Positions 31,759-40,520 of a DNA stretch of 64,000 nt are shown piece by piece. A model generated the notes under the pieces. It saw only the letters and a list, made by a program, of their open reading frames with translations. It was not told where the DNA came from and did not search any database. Origin of the DNA: Blastococcus xanthinilyticus (lineage in GTDB: Bacteria > Actinomycetota > Actinomycetes > Mycobacteriales > Geodermatophilaceae). The stretch is taken from NCBI RefSeq assembly GCF_008124835.1, contig NZ_VNHW01000005.1:62001-126000 (forward strand). The letters are read 5' to 3'. The position numbers were made by a program, and so were the translations under genes. Numbering within the stretch: position 1 is the first letter of the stretch; the number at the start of each line of letters is the position of its first letter.

Positions 31759-31875
31759 TTGCGGCCAGCGTAGCGGCTGCCCCCACCCGATCAGGGCCCG
31801 CCGCAGGGATCGATGTGGCGAACAACCAGTTGCGCCCGTACCCGATGTGGGGCATCGGCCCCCTAGACTCTGGGC

Positions 31876-32352
31876 ATGACCGCCCTGCCGGCGCCGAGCG
31901 TGGCGCTCGACGACCAGCTGTGCTTCGCGCTGTACGCCGCCTCGCGCGCGGTGACGGCCCGCTACCGGCCGATGCTGGACGCGATCGGCCTGACCTACCC
32001 CCAGTACCTGGTGATGCTCCTGCTCTGGGAGTCCGACAACCAGACGGTCGGTCAGCTCGGGTCCCGGCTGGCGCTGGATAGCGGCACCCTCTCGCCCCTG
32101 CTCAAGCGGCTGACCGCCGCGGGCCTGGTCACCCGGCACCGCCGGGTGGAGGACGAGCGCTCGGTGTCCATCGCGCTCACCGACGCCGGCCGCGCGCTGC
32201 AGGACAAGGCCATCGCCATCTCCGAGGAGATGATCGGCGCCATCGGCTTCGACTCCGGCGAGTTCGACGACCTCAAGGCCCGCCTCCGGCTGCTGACCGA
32301 CCGGGTCAACACCGCCGCCGGGGCGACGGACGCCGCACAGCCGGGACGGTAG
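31876..32352 (+). CDS. ohrR: MarR-family regulator, OhrR type
   Basis: A 158-residue winged-helix regulator. The N-terminal [15 protein letters not shown] places Cys16 where OhrR proteins carry the peroxide-sensing cysteine. The DNA-binding part contains [23 protein letters not shown] and the wing [12 protein letters not shown]. OhrR represses organic-peroxide resistance genes until Cys oxidation. The gene lies 75 bp upstream of an OsmC/Ohr gene, as expected for its target. ATG start; divergent from clpB. Confidence 0.9.
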   Translation: MTALPAPSVALDDQLCFALYAASRAVTARYRPMLDAIGLTYPQYLVMLLLWESDNQTVGQLGSRLALDSGTLSPLLKRLTAAGLVTRHRRVEDERSVSIALTDAGRALQDKAIAISEEMIGAIGFDSGEFDDLKARLRLLTDRVNTAAGATDAAQPGR

Positions 32353-32427
32353 GGCTCCCGCCGGCCGGGTAGGAGGTCGGCCACGGCGCCGCCCGACCGA
32401 GGGCGGCCACGGCCCGGAAGGGGCAGC

Positions 32428-32865
32428 ATGCCCACTCGCACCGCACGCACCGCCTGGAACGGCACGCTCCAGGAGGGCTCGGGACAGGTCGAGCTCTCCA
32501 GCTCCAAGGTCGGCACCTACGAGGTGTCCTTCCCCAAGCGCGCCGCCGACGAGGCCGGGGGCACCACGAGCCCCGAGGAGCTCATCGCGGCGGCGCACTC
32601 GGCCTGCTTCGCGATGGCCCTCTCCAGCGAGATCGGCAAGGCCGGCGGCACCCCGCAGTCCCTGGAGGTCTCGGCCGACGTGACGCTGGGGCAGCAGGAC
32701 GGGGCGCCGGCGATCACCGGCATCACGCTCACCGTCCGCGGCGAGGTCGAGGGTCTCGACGCCGCGGGGTTCGACAAGGCCGCCCAGGCGGCCAAGGCCG
32801 GCTGCCCGGTCAGCAAGGCGCTCACCGGCACCGAGATCACCCTCGACGCCGCGCTCGAGCAGTAG
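32428..32865 (+). CDS. osmC: OsmC/Ohr-family peroxiredoxin
   Basis: A 145-residue thiol peroxidase for organic hydroperoxides. The two redox cysteines are Cys60 ([17 protein letters not shown]) and Cys126 ([12 protein letters not shown]), in the family spacing. The [13 protein letters not shown] form is closer to OsmC than to Ohr. It probably uses dihydrolipoamide- or mycothiol-linked reduction. ATG start. The terminator at 32904-32939 follows. Confidence 0.93.
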   Translation: MPTRTARTAWNGTLQEGSGQVELSSSKVGTYEVSFPKRAADEAGGTTSPEELIAAAHSACFAMALSSEIGKAGGTPQSLEVSADVTLGQQDGAPAITGITLTVRGEVEGLDAAGFDKAAQAAKAGCPVSKALTGTEITLDAALEQ

Positions 32866-32903
32866 CAGGGACGACCCCGTCCCCCTCACGGACGGGGCCG
32901 GAC

Positions 32904-32939
32904 GACGACGGCCCGCCTCCCGGGAGACGGGCCGTCGTC
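32904..32939. terminator. Bidirectional terminator between osmC and the MFS exporter
   Basis: A perfect 12-bp stem, GACGACGGCCCG against CGGGCCGTCGTC, with a 12-base loop that can itself fold as TCCC/GGGA. It separates two converging genes. Confidence 0.8.
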
Positions 32940-32951
32940 ATCGGTGAGTCG

Positions 32952-34637
32952 CTAGCGGGCGGCTCCGGCCGGGGAGACCTCGCCGGTGCGCTCGCCGTCG
33001 GCGTCCCGGCCCTCGATGGCATCGGTGTCGATGCGGACCGCGTCGGACCGCTCGGCTGCCTCCCGCTCGTTCCCGGTCTCGGTCCGGAGCGCCACCTCGC
33101 GGATGAACACGACCGCGAGGACGGCGATCACCGACACGATCGCGGAGACCAGGAAGATCCGCCCCGTCGCGTCGCCGTAGGAGACCCGGATCAGGTCCTG
33201 GATCGGCGCCGGCGCGTCGGCCAGGTCGGCCAGGCCCACGCTGCCGCCGCCCGCCGCGGCGGCCTCCGCGGCACCCGGGATGCGGGTCAGGCCGTCCCGG
33301 ATCAGGCTCCCGACGTGGTTGCTCAGCACCGCGCCCAGCACGGAGACACCGATGGTGCCGCCGAGGCTGCGGAAGAAGGCGACCGCCGAACTCGCCGCCC
33401 CCAGGTCGGTGGCGGCCACCGTGTTCTGCACGGCCAGCACCAGGTTCTGCATGCTCATGCCGATCCCGAGGCCGAGCACGAACAGGAAGCTGCACAGCAG
33501 GACCATGTTCGTCTCGTGGTCGACGCCGGACAGCAGGGCGAACCCGCCCAGCACGAGCACCGTGCCGGTCGTCAGGAAGATCTTCCACCGGCCGAACCGG
33601 GTGATGAGCAGCCCCGAGACGGTCGAGGAGATGAGCAACCCGCCCACCATCGGGATGGTCAGCAGGCCCGCCTCGGTCGGCGAGAAGCCGCGGGAGATCT
33701 GCAGGTACTGCCCGAGGAAGACCGTCGAGCCGAACATCGCGACACCGACGGCCATGCTGGCGACGATCGCCAGGGTGGTGGTCCGGTCCCGGAACAGCCG
33801 CAGCGGGACGATCGGCTCGGCCGCCCGCATCTCGGTGACCAGGAAGGCCACCGTCGCCAGCACCGCCCCGCCGAGGAAGAGCGCGGTCTCCACCGAGGCC
33901 CAGTCGAAGCTGCTCCCGGCCAGCGTCACCCAGATCAGCAGCGCGGAGACCGCCGCGGTGAGGAACGCGGCACCGAGGTAGTCGATCGTCACGTCCCGCT
34001 TGGTCACCGGCAGGTGCAGGGTGCGCTGCAGCAGGACCAGCGCGACGGCGGCGAAGGGCACCCCGACGTAGAAGCACCAGCGCCAGCCCAGCCAGCTGGT
34101 GTCGACCAGCAGGCCACCGAGCAGCGGGCCGCCGACGGTGGCCACGGCCATGACCGCGCCCAGCAGCCCGGAGTACCGGCCGCGCTCGCGGGGGCTGATC
34201 ATCGCCGCCATCGCGATCTGCACGAGGGCCTGCAGCCCACCGAGCCCGAGGCCCTGGAGCACCCGCCAGGCGATGAGCGTGTCCACCGACTGCGCCAGCC
34301 CGGCCAGCATCGAGCCGACGATGAAGATGACGATCGACAGCTGGATCAGCAGCTTCTTGCTGAACAGGTCGGCGAGCTTGCCCCAGATCGGCGTGGAGGC
34401 CGTCGACGCCAGGAGGGTCGAGGTGACCACCCAGGTGTACTGGTTCTGCGTGCCCCGCAGCTCGGTGATGATCGTCGGCAGGGCGTTGGAGACGACGGTC
34501 GAGGACAGGAACGCCACGAACATCGCCAGCAACATGCCGGAGAGGGCCTCCAGCACCTGCCGGTGGCTCATCCTCCCCTGCTGCTCGACGGGCGCCTGCG
34601 CGACGGGCGCCTCCGGTGTGGTCTGGACGGTGCTCAC
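32952..34637 (-). CDS. DHA2-family MFS multidrug exporter (EmrB/QacA type)
   Basis: A 561-residue major facilitator with 14 predicted helices. Motif A appears as GKLADLFSKKLLIQ, and motif C of drug antiporters as GAVMAVATVGGPLLGGLLV. The C-terminal tail is acidic and hydrophilic. The GTG start follows an AGGAG by four bases. It lies 50 bases after a MarR-family gene and probably forms a two-gene operon with it, so the exporter is likely induced by a MarR ligand. The substrate is unknown. Confidence 0.9.
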   Translation of the reverse strand: MSTVQTTPEAPVAQAPVEQQGRMSHRQVLEALSGMLLAMFVAFLSSTVVSNALPTIITELRGTQNQYTWVVTSTLLASTASTPIWGKLADLFSKKLLIQLSIVIFIVGSMLAGLAQSVDTLIAWRVLQGLGLGGLQALVQIAMAAMISPRERGRYSGLLGAVMAVATVGGPLLGGLLVDTSWLGWRWCFYVGVPFAAVALVLLQRTLHLPVTKRDVTIDYLGAAFLTAAVSALLIWVTLAGSSFDWASVETALFLGGAVLATVAFLVTEMRAAEPIVPLRLFRDRTTTLAIVASMAVGVAMFGSTVFLGQYLQISRGFSPTEAGLLTIPMVGGLLISSTVSGLLITRFGRWKIFLTTGTVLVLGGFALLSGVDHETNMVLLCSFLFVLGLGIGMSMQNLVLAVQNTVAATDLGAASSAVAFFRSLGGTIGVSVLGAVLSNHVGSLIRDGLTRIPGAAEAAAAGGGSVGLADLADAPAPIQDLIRVSYGDATGRIFLVSAIVSVIAVLAVVFIREVALRTETGNEREAAERSDAVRIDTDAIEGRDADGERTGEVSPAGAAR

Positions 34638-34687
34638 GGAACTCCTGGTCGATCGGGAGGGAGAGGGAGGGAGCGCGGGGCGGGCGG

Positions 34688-35206
34688 TCATCCGGCCACC
34701 GCCACGGAGACGGGCCGCTGCGGGTCGCCGGCGGCGTCGATGCTGCTGACGGCGTCGATGCTGCTGACGGCGTCGATGTCGCCGACCAGGCGTTCGAGGA
34801 GCCCGGCCAGCCGGTCGGCGTCGTCCTCGGTCCAGTCGGCGAGGGCACCGAGGGCCCACTCCGAGCGCAGCGCCCGCGAGGTGGCGAGCGCCTCGGCGCC
34901 GCGGCCGGTGAGGTGGAAGAGGGCCGCGCGGCCGTCCCGCGGGTCCGGGCGGCGCGCCACGTAGCCGGCCCGCTCGAGGGCGGCCAGCTGGCGGCTGACC
35001 ACGGAGGCGTCGACCCCGGCGAGGGCGGCGAGGGCGCTGCAGCGCAGGTCGCCGTCGCGCTCGAGCGGGGTGAGCAGCGCCCAGCCGAAGGAGGGCAGGT
35101 CGCCGTGCAGCCGGGTGGCCGCGCGGGCGCTCAGGTGCCGGCCGGCACGGAGCAGCTGGGCGACGCCGACCATGAGGCGGTCGCGCGTCGCGGGAGTGAG
35201 GGGCAT
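34688..35206 (-). CDS. MarR-family regulator of the adjacent exporter
   Basis: A 172-residue winged-helix repressor. HTH residues ALAGVDASVVSRQLAALERAGYV and the wing RRPDPRDGRAALFHLT are typical. Near the C-terminus an 18-bp tandem duplication (34733-34778) gives the repeated SSIDAV sequence. It is transcribed towards the exporter. A perfect inverted repeat 28-69 bases before its ATG looks like its own operator. ATG start. Confidence 0.87.
   Translation of the reverse strand: MPLTPATRDRLMVGVAQLLRAGRHLSARAATRLHGDLPSFGWALLTPLERDGDLRCSALAALAGVDASVVSRQLAALERAGYVARRPDPRDGRAALFHLTGRGAEALATSRALRSEWALGALADWTEDDADRLAGLLERLVGDIDAVSSIDAVSSIDAAGDPQRPVSVAVAG
34733..34778 (-). repeat. 18-bp in-frame tandem repeat inside the MarR gene
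   Basis: GGCGTCGATGCTGCTGAC occurs twice in full (34733-34750 and 34751-34768) and a third time in part. It keeps the reading frame and adds SSIDAV units to the C-terminal tail, away from the HTH. Slippage could change its length. Confidence 0.85.
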
Positions 35207-35233
35207 GGCGTCGTCCTCGCGGAGATGAACTGA

Positions 35234-35275
35234 TTGCAGACCGCAACCATACAGTCATATGGTTGCGGTCTGCAA
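35234..35275. promoter_or_regulatory. Double MarR-type operator (perfect 17-bp inverted repeat)
   Basis: TTGCAGACCGCAACCAT (35234-35250) is repeated perfectly in inverse orientation at 35259-35275 with an 8-bp spacer. Each arm contains its own small palindrome, TTGC-N5-GCAA, so the region offers two MarR-dimer sites 29 bp apart centre to centre. It lies upstream of the exporter-linked MarR gene and downstream of a second MarR gene, and as RNA it would form a hairpin able to end the dnaK-hspR-marR transcript. Confidence 0.85.
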
Positions 35276-35297
35276 CAGATCTCGCGAGTCTCTCCGG

Positions 35298-35792
35298 TCA
35301 CTCCCCCGGAGGGGTGGAGCCCTCCTCCGACTCGGCCTCGCGGGCGTCGCCGATGCGGTTCAGCCGCTCCAGGAGCACCGCGAGGGTGGCGACGTCGTCG
35401 GCGGGCCAGCCGGCCAGGTCGCTCTCCCAACGGGCCCGGCGGGCCGCGCGGATGCCGGCCAGCCGCGCGGCGCCCTCCGCCGACGGCGAGAGCACCTGGG
35501 CGCGCCCGTCGTCGGGGTCGGCGACCCGGTCGACCAGGCCGAGCTCCACCAGGCTGGCCACCTGCCGGCTGACGGTGCTCTTGTCCAGGCCGAGGCGCAG
35601 CACCAGGTCACCGGCGCGCAGCGGGCCGGCGTCCTCCAGCAGCGCGAGCAGGCCGTAGGCGGCGCCGTCCAGGTCGGGGTGCAGCTCCCGCGCGAGCCGG
35701 GCCGAGATCGCCCGGGACCGCCGCAGCAGCAGCCCGATCTCCCGCTCCAGCTCGACGAAGGCCGCGTGGGCGTCGACCGCGTTCCCGGTCAC
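35298..35792 (-). CDS. MarR-family regulator coupled to hspR
   Basis: A 164-residue winged-helix protein. HTH: DLVLRLGLDKSTVSRQVASLVELGLVDR; wing: ADPDDGRAQVLSPS. The N-terminus is helical with EREIGLLLRRSRAI. It starts with GTG overlapping the hspR stop by four bases (GTGA), so it is translated as the last gene of the dnaK-grpE-dnaJ-hspR operon. It differs from the MarR protein at 34688 but has a similar plan. A link between heat-shock control and the adjacent exporter is inferred from position only. Confidence 0.85.
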   Translation of the reverse strand: MTGNAVDAHAAFVELEREIGLLLRRSRAISARLARELHPDLDGAAYGLLALLEDAGPLRAGDLVLRLGLDKSTVSRQVASLVELGLVDRVADPDDGRAQVLSPSAEGAARLAGIRAARRARWESDLAGWPADDVATLAVLLERLNRIGDAREAESEEGSTPPGE

Positions 35793-36229
35793 CGCGCACC
35801 GCCGGGCCGCCAGACGACCAGCGCCGAGCTCGGCCGCCGGTGCGGGACGAGGTCGGCGCGGTAGGCCGCCGGCACGGCCGACTCCGCCGCGATCCGGCGG
35901 TTCTCGGCGTGCTGCAGCTCGGCCAGCAGCTCGTGCACGCGCGCCTGCAGCGCCTCGACCTGCGACTCCAGCTCGATGATCCGCTTGATGCCGGCCAGGT
36001 TGACGCCGTCCTCCTGCGAGAGCCGCTGCACCTCGCGGAGCAGCGCGACGTCCCGGGGGCTGTACCGCCGCCCGCCACCGGGGGTGCGCCCGGGGCTGAC
36101 CAGGCCGAGCCGGTCGTACTGGCGCAGGGTCTGCGCGTGCATGCCGGCGAGCTCGGCCGCCACGGAGATGACGAAGACCGGCGCGTCCTCCGCGACGGCC
36201 CGGGCCGCACTCCCTGCCGGCGTGGTCAT
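35789..36229 (-). CDS. hspR: Heat-shock repressor HspR (MerR family)
   Basis: A 146-residue MerR-type regulator that binds HAIR sites and represses dnaK and clpB, with DnaK acting as co-repressor. The N-terminal HTH ([24 protein letters not shown], about 21-44) and wing ([14 protein letters not shown]) are followed by a helical [20 protein letters not shown] dimerisation region. ATGA overlap with dnaJ. HAIR elements are present at both clpB and dnaK in this window. Confidence 0.93.
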   Translation of the reverse strand: MTTPAGSAARAVAEDAPVFVISVAAELAGMHAQTLRQYDRLGLVSPGRTPGGGRRYSPRDVALLREVQRLSQEDGVNLAGIKRIIELESQVEALQARVHELLAELQHAENRRIAAESAVPAAYRADLVPHRRPSSALVVWRPGGAR

Positions 36230-37437
36230 GCCTCACCTCCACCGCGCACCGCCGCGGTGATCTGCGGGCGCGGGTCCTCGTCCATCTCCTCGGCCAGCTG
36301 CTCGATGACCTTCCGCTGGCCCGGGGTCAGCCGGACCGGGACGGCGATCTCCACGGTGACCAGCAGGTCACCCGGGCGCCCCTTGCCGGACACCCCGCGG
36401 CCACGCACCCGCAGGGTGCGCCCGCTGGCGGTGCCGGCCGGCACCTTCAGCGACACGGTGCCCTGCAGCGTGGGCACCGTGAGCGTGGTGCCCAGGGCCG
36501 CCTCCGCGAAGGTGATCGGCACGGTCAGCGTGAGGTTGTCGCCCTTGCGGCCGAAGAGCGAGTGCTCGGCGACGTGCACGACGACGAACAGGTCGCCGGC
36601 CGGGCCACCGCGCCGCCCGGGCGCCCCCTTGCCCGGCAGCCGGATCCGCTGACCGTCCTTGACCCCGGCCGGGATCCGGACGGTGATCGTGCGGGTCTGG
36701 CTGGTGATGCCGCTGCCGGCGCAGGTCGGGCACGGGTCGTCGACGACCTGGCCGCTGCCCCGGCAGTTGCGGCAGGGCTCGGAGAACGCGAACGCCCCCT
36801 GGCTGCGGCTGGTCACCCCGGCGCCGTGGCACACCGGGCAGGTGTGCGGGCTCGTGCCGGGGCGGGCGCCGGAGCCGGCGCAGGTCGGGCAGCTGCCCGG
36901 GCTCTGCATGCGCAGCGGCACCGTGACCCCGAGGACCGCCTCGTCGAAGGAGAGCGTCGCCTCGGTCTCGACGTCCTGGCCCCGAGCGGGCCCGGACGCC
37001 GCCTGGCTGCGGGCACGGGCGCCGCCGGCAGCGGCGCCGGCGCCGAAGATGCCGCCCAGGATGTCGCCCAGGCCGCCGGCGCCACGAGCGCCGGCGCCCC
37101 CGGCGCCGCCGAAGAGGTCGCCGAGGTCGAAGGGCTGGCCACCGGGGCCGGCCCCCGGGAAGCCGCCGGGGAACCCGGCCCGGGCACCGGCTCCCCCGGC
37201 GCCGAACAGCCGCCGGGCGTCGTCGTACTCCCCGCGCCGCTTGGGGTCGGAGAGCACGTCGTAGGCCTCGGAGACCTCCTTGAAGCGGGTCTCGGCCTCG
37301 GTGTTCCCCGGGTTCTTGTCCGGGTGCAGCTCCGTGGCCAGCTTGCGGTAGGCCTTCTTGATCGCGGCGGCGTCGGCGTCCTGGGGGACGCCGAGCGCGC
37401 CGTAGTAGTCCTTCTCGATGAAGTCACGGGTGCTCAT
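36226..37437 (-). CDS. dnaJ: Co-chaperone DnaJ
   Basis: A 403-residue type I Hsp40. The J-domain carries HPD at residues 38-40; a Gly/Phe-rich linker ([13 protein letters not shown]) follows. The zinc region has four CxxCxGxG repeats ([32 protein letters not shown]), and the C-terminal substrate-binding domains are complete. It stimulates DnaK ATPase. It starts 31 bases after grpE and overlaps hspR by four bases. Confidence 0.96.
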   Translation of the reverse strand: MSTRDFIEKDYYGALGVPQDADAAAIKKAYRKLATELHPDKNPGNTEAETRFKEVSEAYDVLSDPKRRGEYDDARRLFGAGGAGARAGFPGGFPGAGPGGQPFDLGDLFGGAGGAGARGAGGLGDILGGIFGAGAAAGGARARSQAASGPARGQDVETEATLSFDEAVLGVTVPLRMQSPGSCPTCAGSGARPGTSPHTCPVCHGAGVTSRSQGAFAFSEPCRNCRGSGQVVDDPCPTCAGSGITSQTRTITVRIPAGVKDGQRIRLPGKGAPGRRGGPAGDLFVVVHVAEHSLFGRKGDNLTLTVPITFAEAALGTTLTVPTLQGTVSLKVPAGTASGRTLRVRGRGVSGKGRPGDLLVTVEIAVPVRLTPGQRKVIEQLAEEMDEDPRPQITAAVRGGGEA

Positions 37438-37468
37438 CGGACGCCCCCTCTCGTCGCTCTCGTGCGGT

Positions 37469-38151
37469 TCAGCCCGCCGCCTGGCCGGCGTCGTCGCCGT
37501 CCTGCGGCTGCGGTGCGGCGGCCGGTGACTCGGGCTCGGTCACGGCCACCATGGCCGTGCGCAGCACCCGGTCGCCGCGGCGGTAGCCCTGCCGCAGCAC
37601 CGTCGTGGCCGTCGGCACGTCCACGTCCGCGGAGGTGTCGTGCATGACCGCCTCGTGCAGCGACGGGTCGAAGGGGTCGCCCGCCACGCCGAAGGCCTCG
37701 ACGCCGAGCCCGTCGAGGAGGCCGAGGATCCGGTCCGCGACGAGCTTGAAGGCCCCGGTGAGGTCACCGTGGTCCCGGGCCCGCTCGATGTCGTCGACGA
37801 TCGGGAACAGCTGGGTGGCGAACCGCTCGGCCGCCTGGTCGACGACGGCCGACCGGTCCCGGTCGATCCGACGCCGGTAGTTGGCGTACTCGGCGGTGAC
37901 CCGCTGCAGGTCCTCGGTGCGCTCGGCCAGCTGCTGGGCGAGATCGCCCGCGGGGGCGCCGTCGCCGGAGGGCGCCGTCGCCGGCTGGTCGGCCACCGGT
38001 GTGTCGTGCTCGCTCATCTGCTCCCCTGGGAGGTCGGTACCGGGCCGGACGCCGGCCGGCGGCGGGCCGGCCGGCGTCCGTACTGCACCAGTGGTGGGGT
38101 CGATCCGCCGCTTGTCACGGATGACGACCCGCGGCTGCTCGTCCCCCGTGC

Positions 38152-38155
<4 letters not shown>
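37469..38155 (-). CDS. grpE: Nucleotide exchange factor GrpE
   Basis: A 228-residue protein that releases ADP from DnaK. The N-terminal [15 protein letters not shown] stretch is typical of actinobacterial GrpE and supports the first ATG rather than the internal one at residue 47. The long helix ([23 protein letters not shown]) and the C-terminal beta domain ([15 protein letters not shown] and [20 protein letters not shown]) are present. ATGA overlap with dnaK indicates coupling. Confidence 0.96.
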
Positions 38156-40032
<1,877 letters not shown>

Positions 40033-40109
40033 GGAGATGGCCTCTCTTCCGTTCGTGTGCGGGTACTTCTGGTCCGTGGGGGTAGCCGAGGAGCCACGGC
40101 GCGATCAGC

Positions 40110-40130
40110 CTTGCGCCGGGTTCGCTCAAC
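40110..40130 (-). promoter_or_regulatory. HAIR element (HspR operator) upstream of dnaK
   Basis: CTTGCGC-N7-GCTCAAC, matching the HAIR consensus CTTGAGT-N7-ACTCAAG with both half-sites recognisable and the 7-base spacer kept. It is more degenerate than the site at clpB. The position before dnaK is the classical one. Confidence 0.8.
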
Positions 40131-40335
40131 TTTCCTGCCCAGCCTAACGGCAGCCACCGCGGAACTGTTCCCGGGGGCGGCCGCCCCACCGCGCTCACGG
40201 CCGGCCGACTCGTTCCCCGTGCAAGCGGAGGAGACCGTGACGTCGGCCACGCCGGCCGGCGCGGCGGACCACCACCGCGCCCGGATGGGCGCGATGCACG
40301 GCCGGGCACCCTGAGATCGGGGCGCTGCGCCCGGG

Positions 40336-40350
40336 GTTACCCGCGAGTAG
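40336..40350 (+). promoter_or_regulatory. GTTACCCGCGAGTAG motif shared with the fadE5 promoter
   Basis: A 15-mer identical at 14 of 15 positions to 57653-57667 in front of fadE5, with a semi-palindromic TACC...AGTA core. It is probably a repressor operator for fatty-acid oxidation genes. It lies 171-185 bases upstream of the EtfD-like start. Confidence 0.6.
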
Positions 40351-40520
40351 CCCCCCGCCGCGCCAGCTATCGTGCGACGCAGTGCGGGCAGCGGTGCCCG
40401 CACGCGATCCGCGCGCCGGCTCGGAGCCGGCGCACCCGGCGCGCGCACCACGACACGCTCCCCCGCCCTCGCGGCGGTGCGGGGCCAGCCGACGCCGCCA
40501 GGCGTACGGGAGGGGAAGAG

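Larger units (their letters stand above)
40033..40520. other. 488-bp divergent region between dnaK and the EtfD-like gene
   Basis: No firm gene is seen. From left to right it holds the dnaK leader and HAIR site, a GGAGG-preceded 25-codon open frame at 40237-40314 (VTSATPAGAADHH...) that I regard as doubtful, the GTTACC motif shared with fadE5 (40336-40350), then a long structured leader for the EtfD-like gene: hairpins GTGCGGGCA-GCGG-TGCCCGCAC (40382-40403) and a 10-bp stem around 40413-40433. Confidence 0.6.

Noticed and set aside
40237..40314. 25-codon frame with a GGAGG upstream in the dnaK/EtfD gap
   Set aside because: Only the ribosome-binding site supports it; composition is unremarkable and it overlaps no known family, so it is not listed as a gene.
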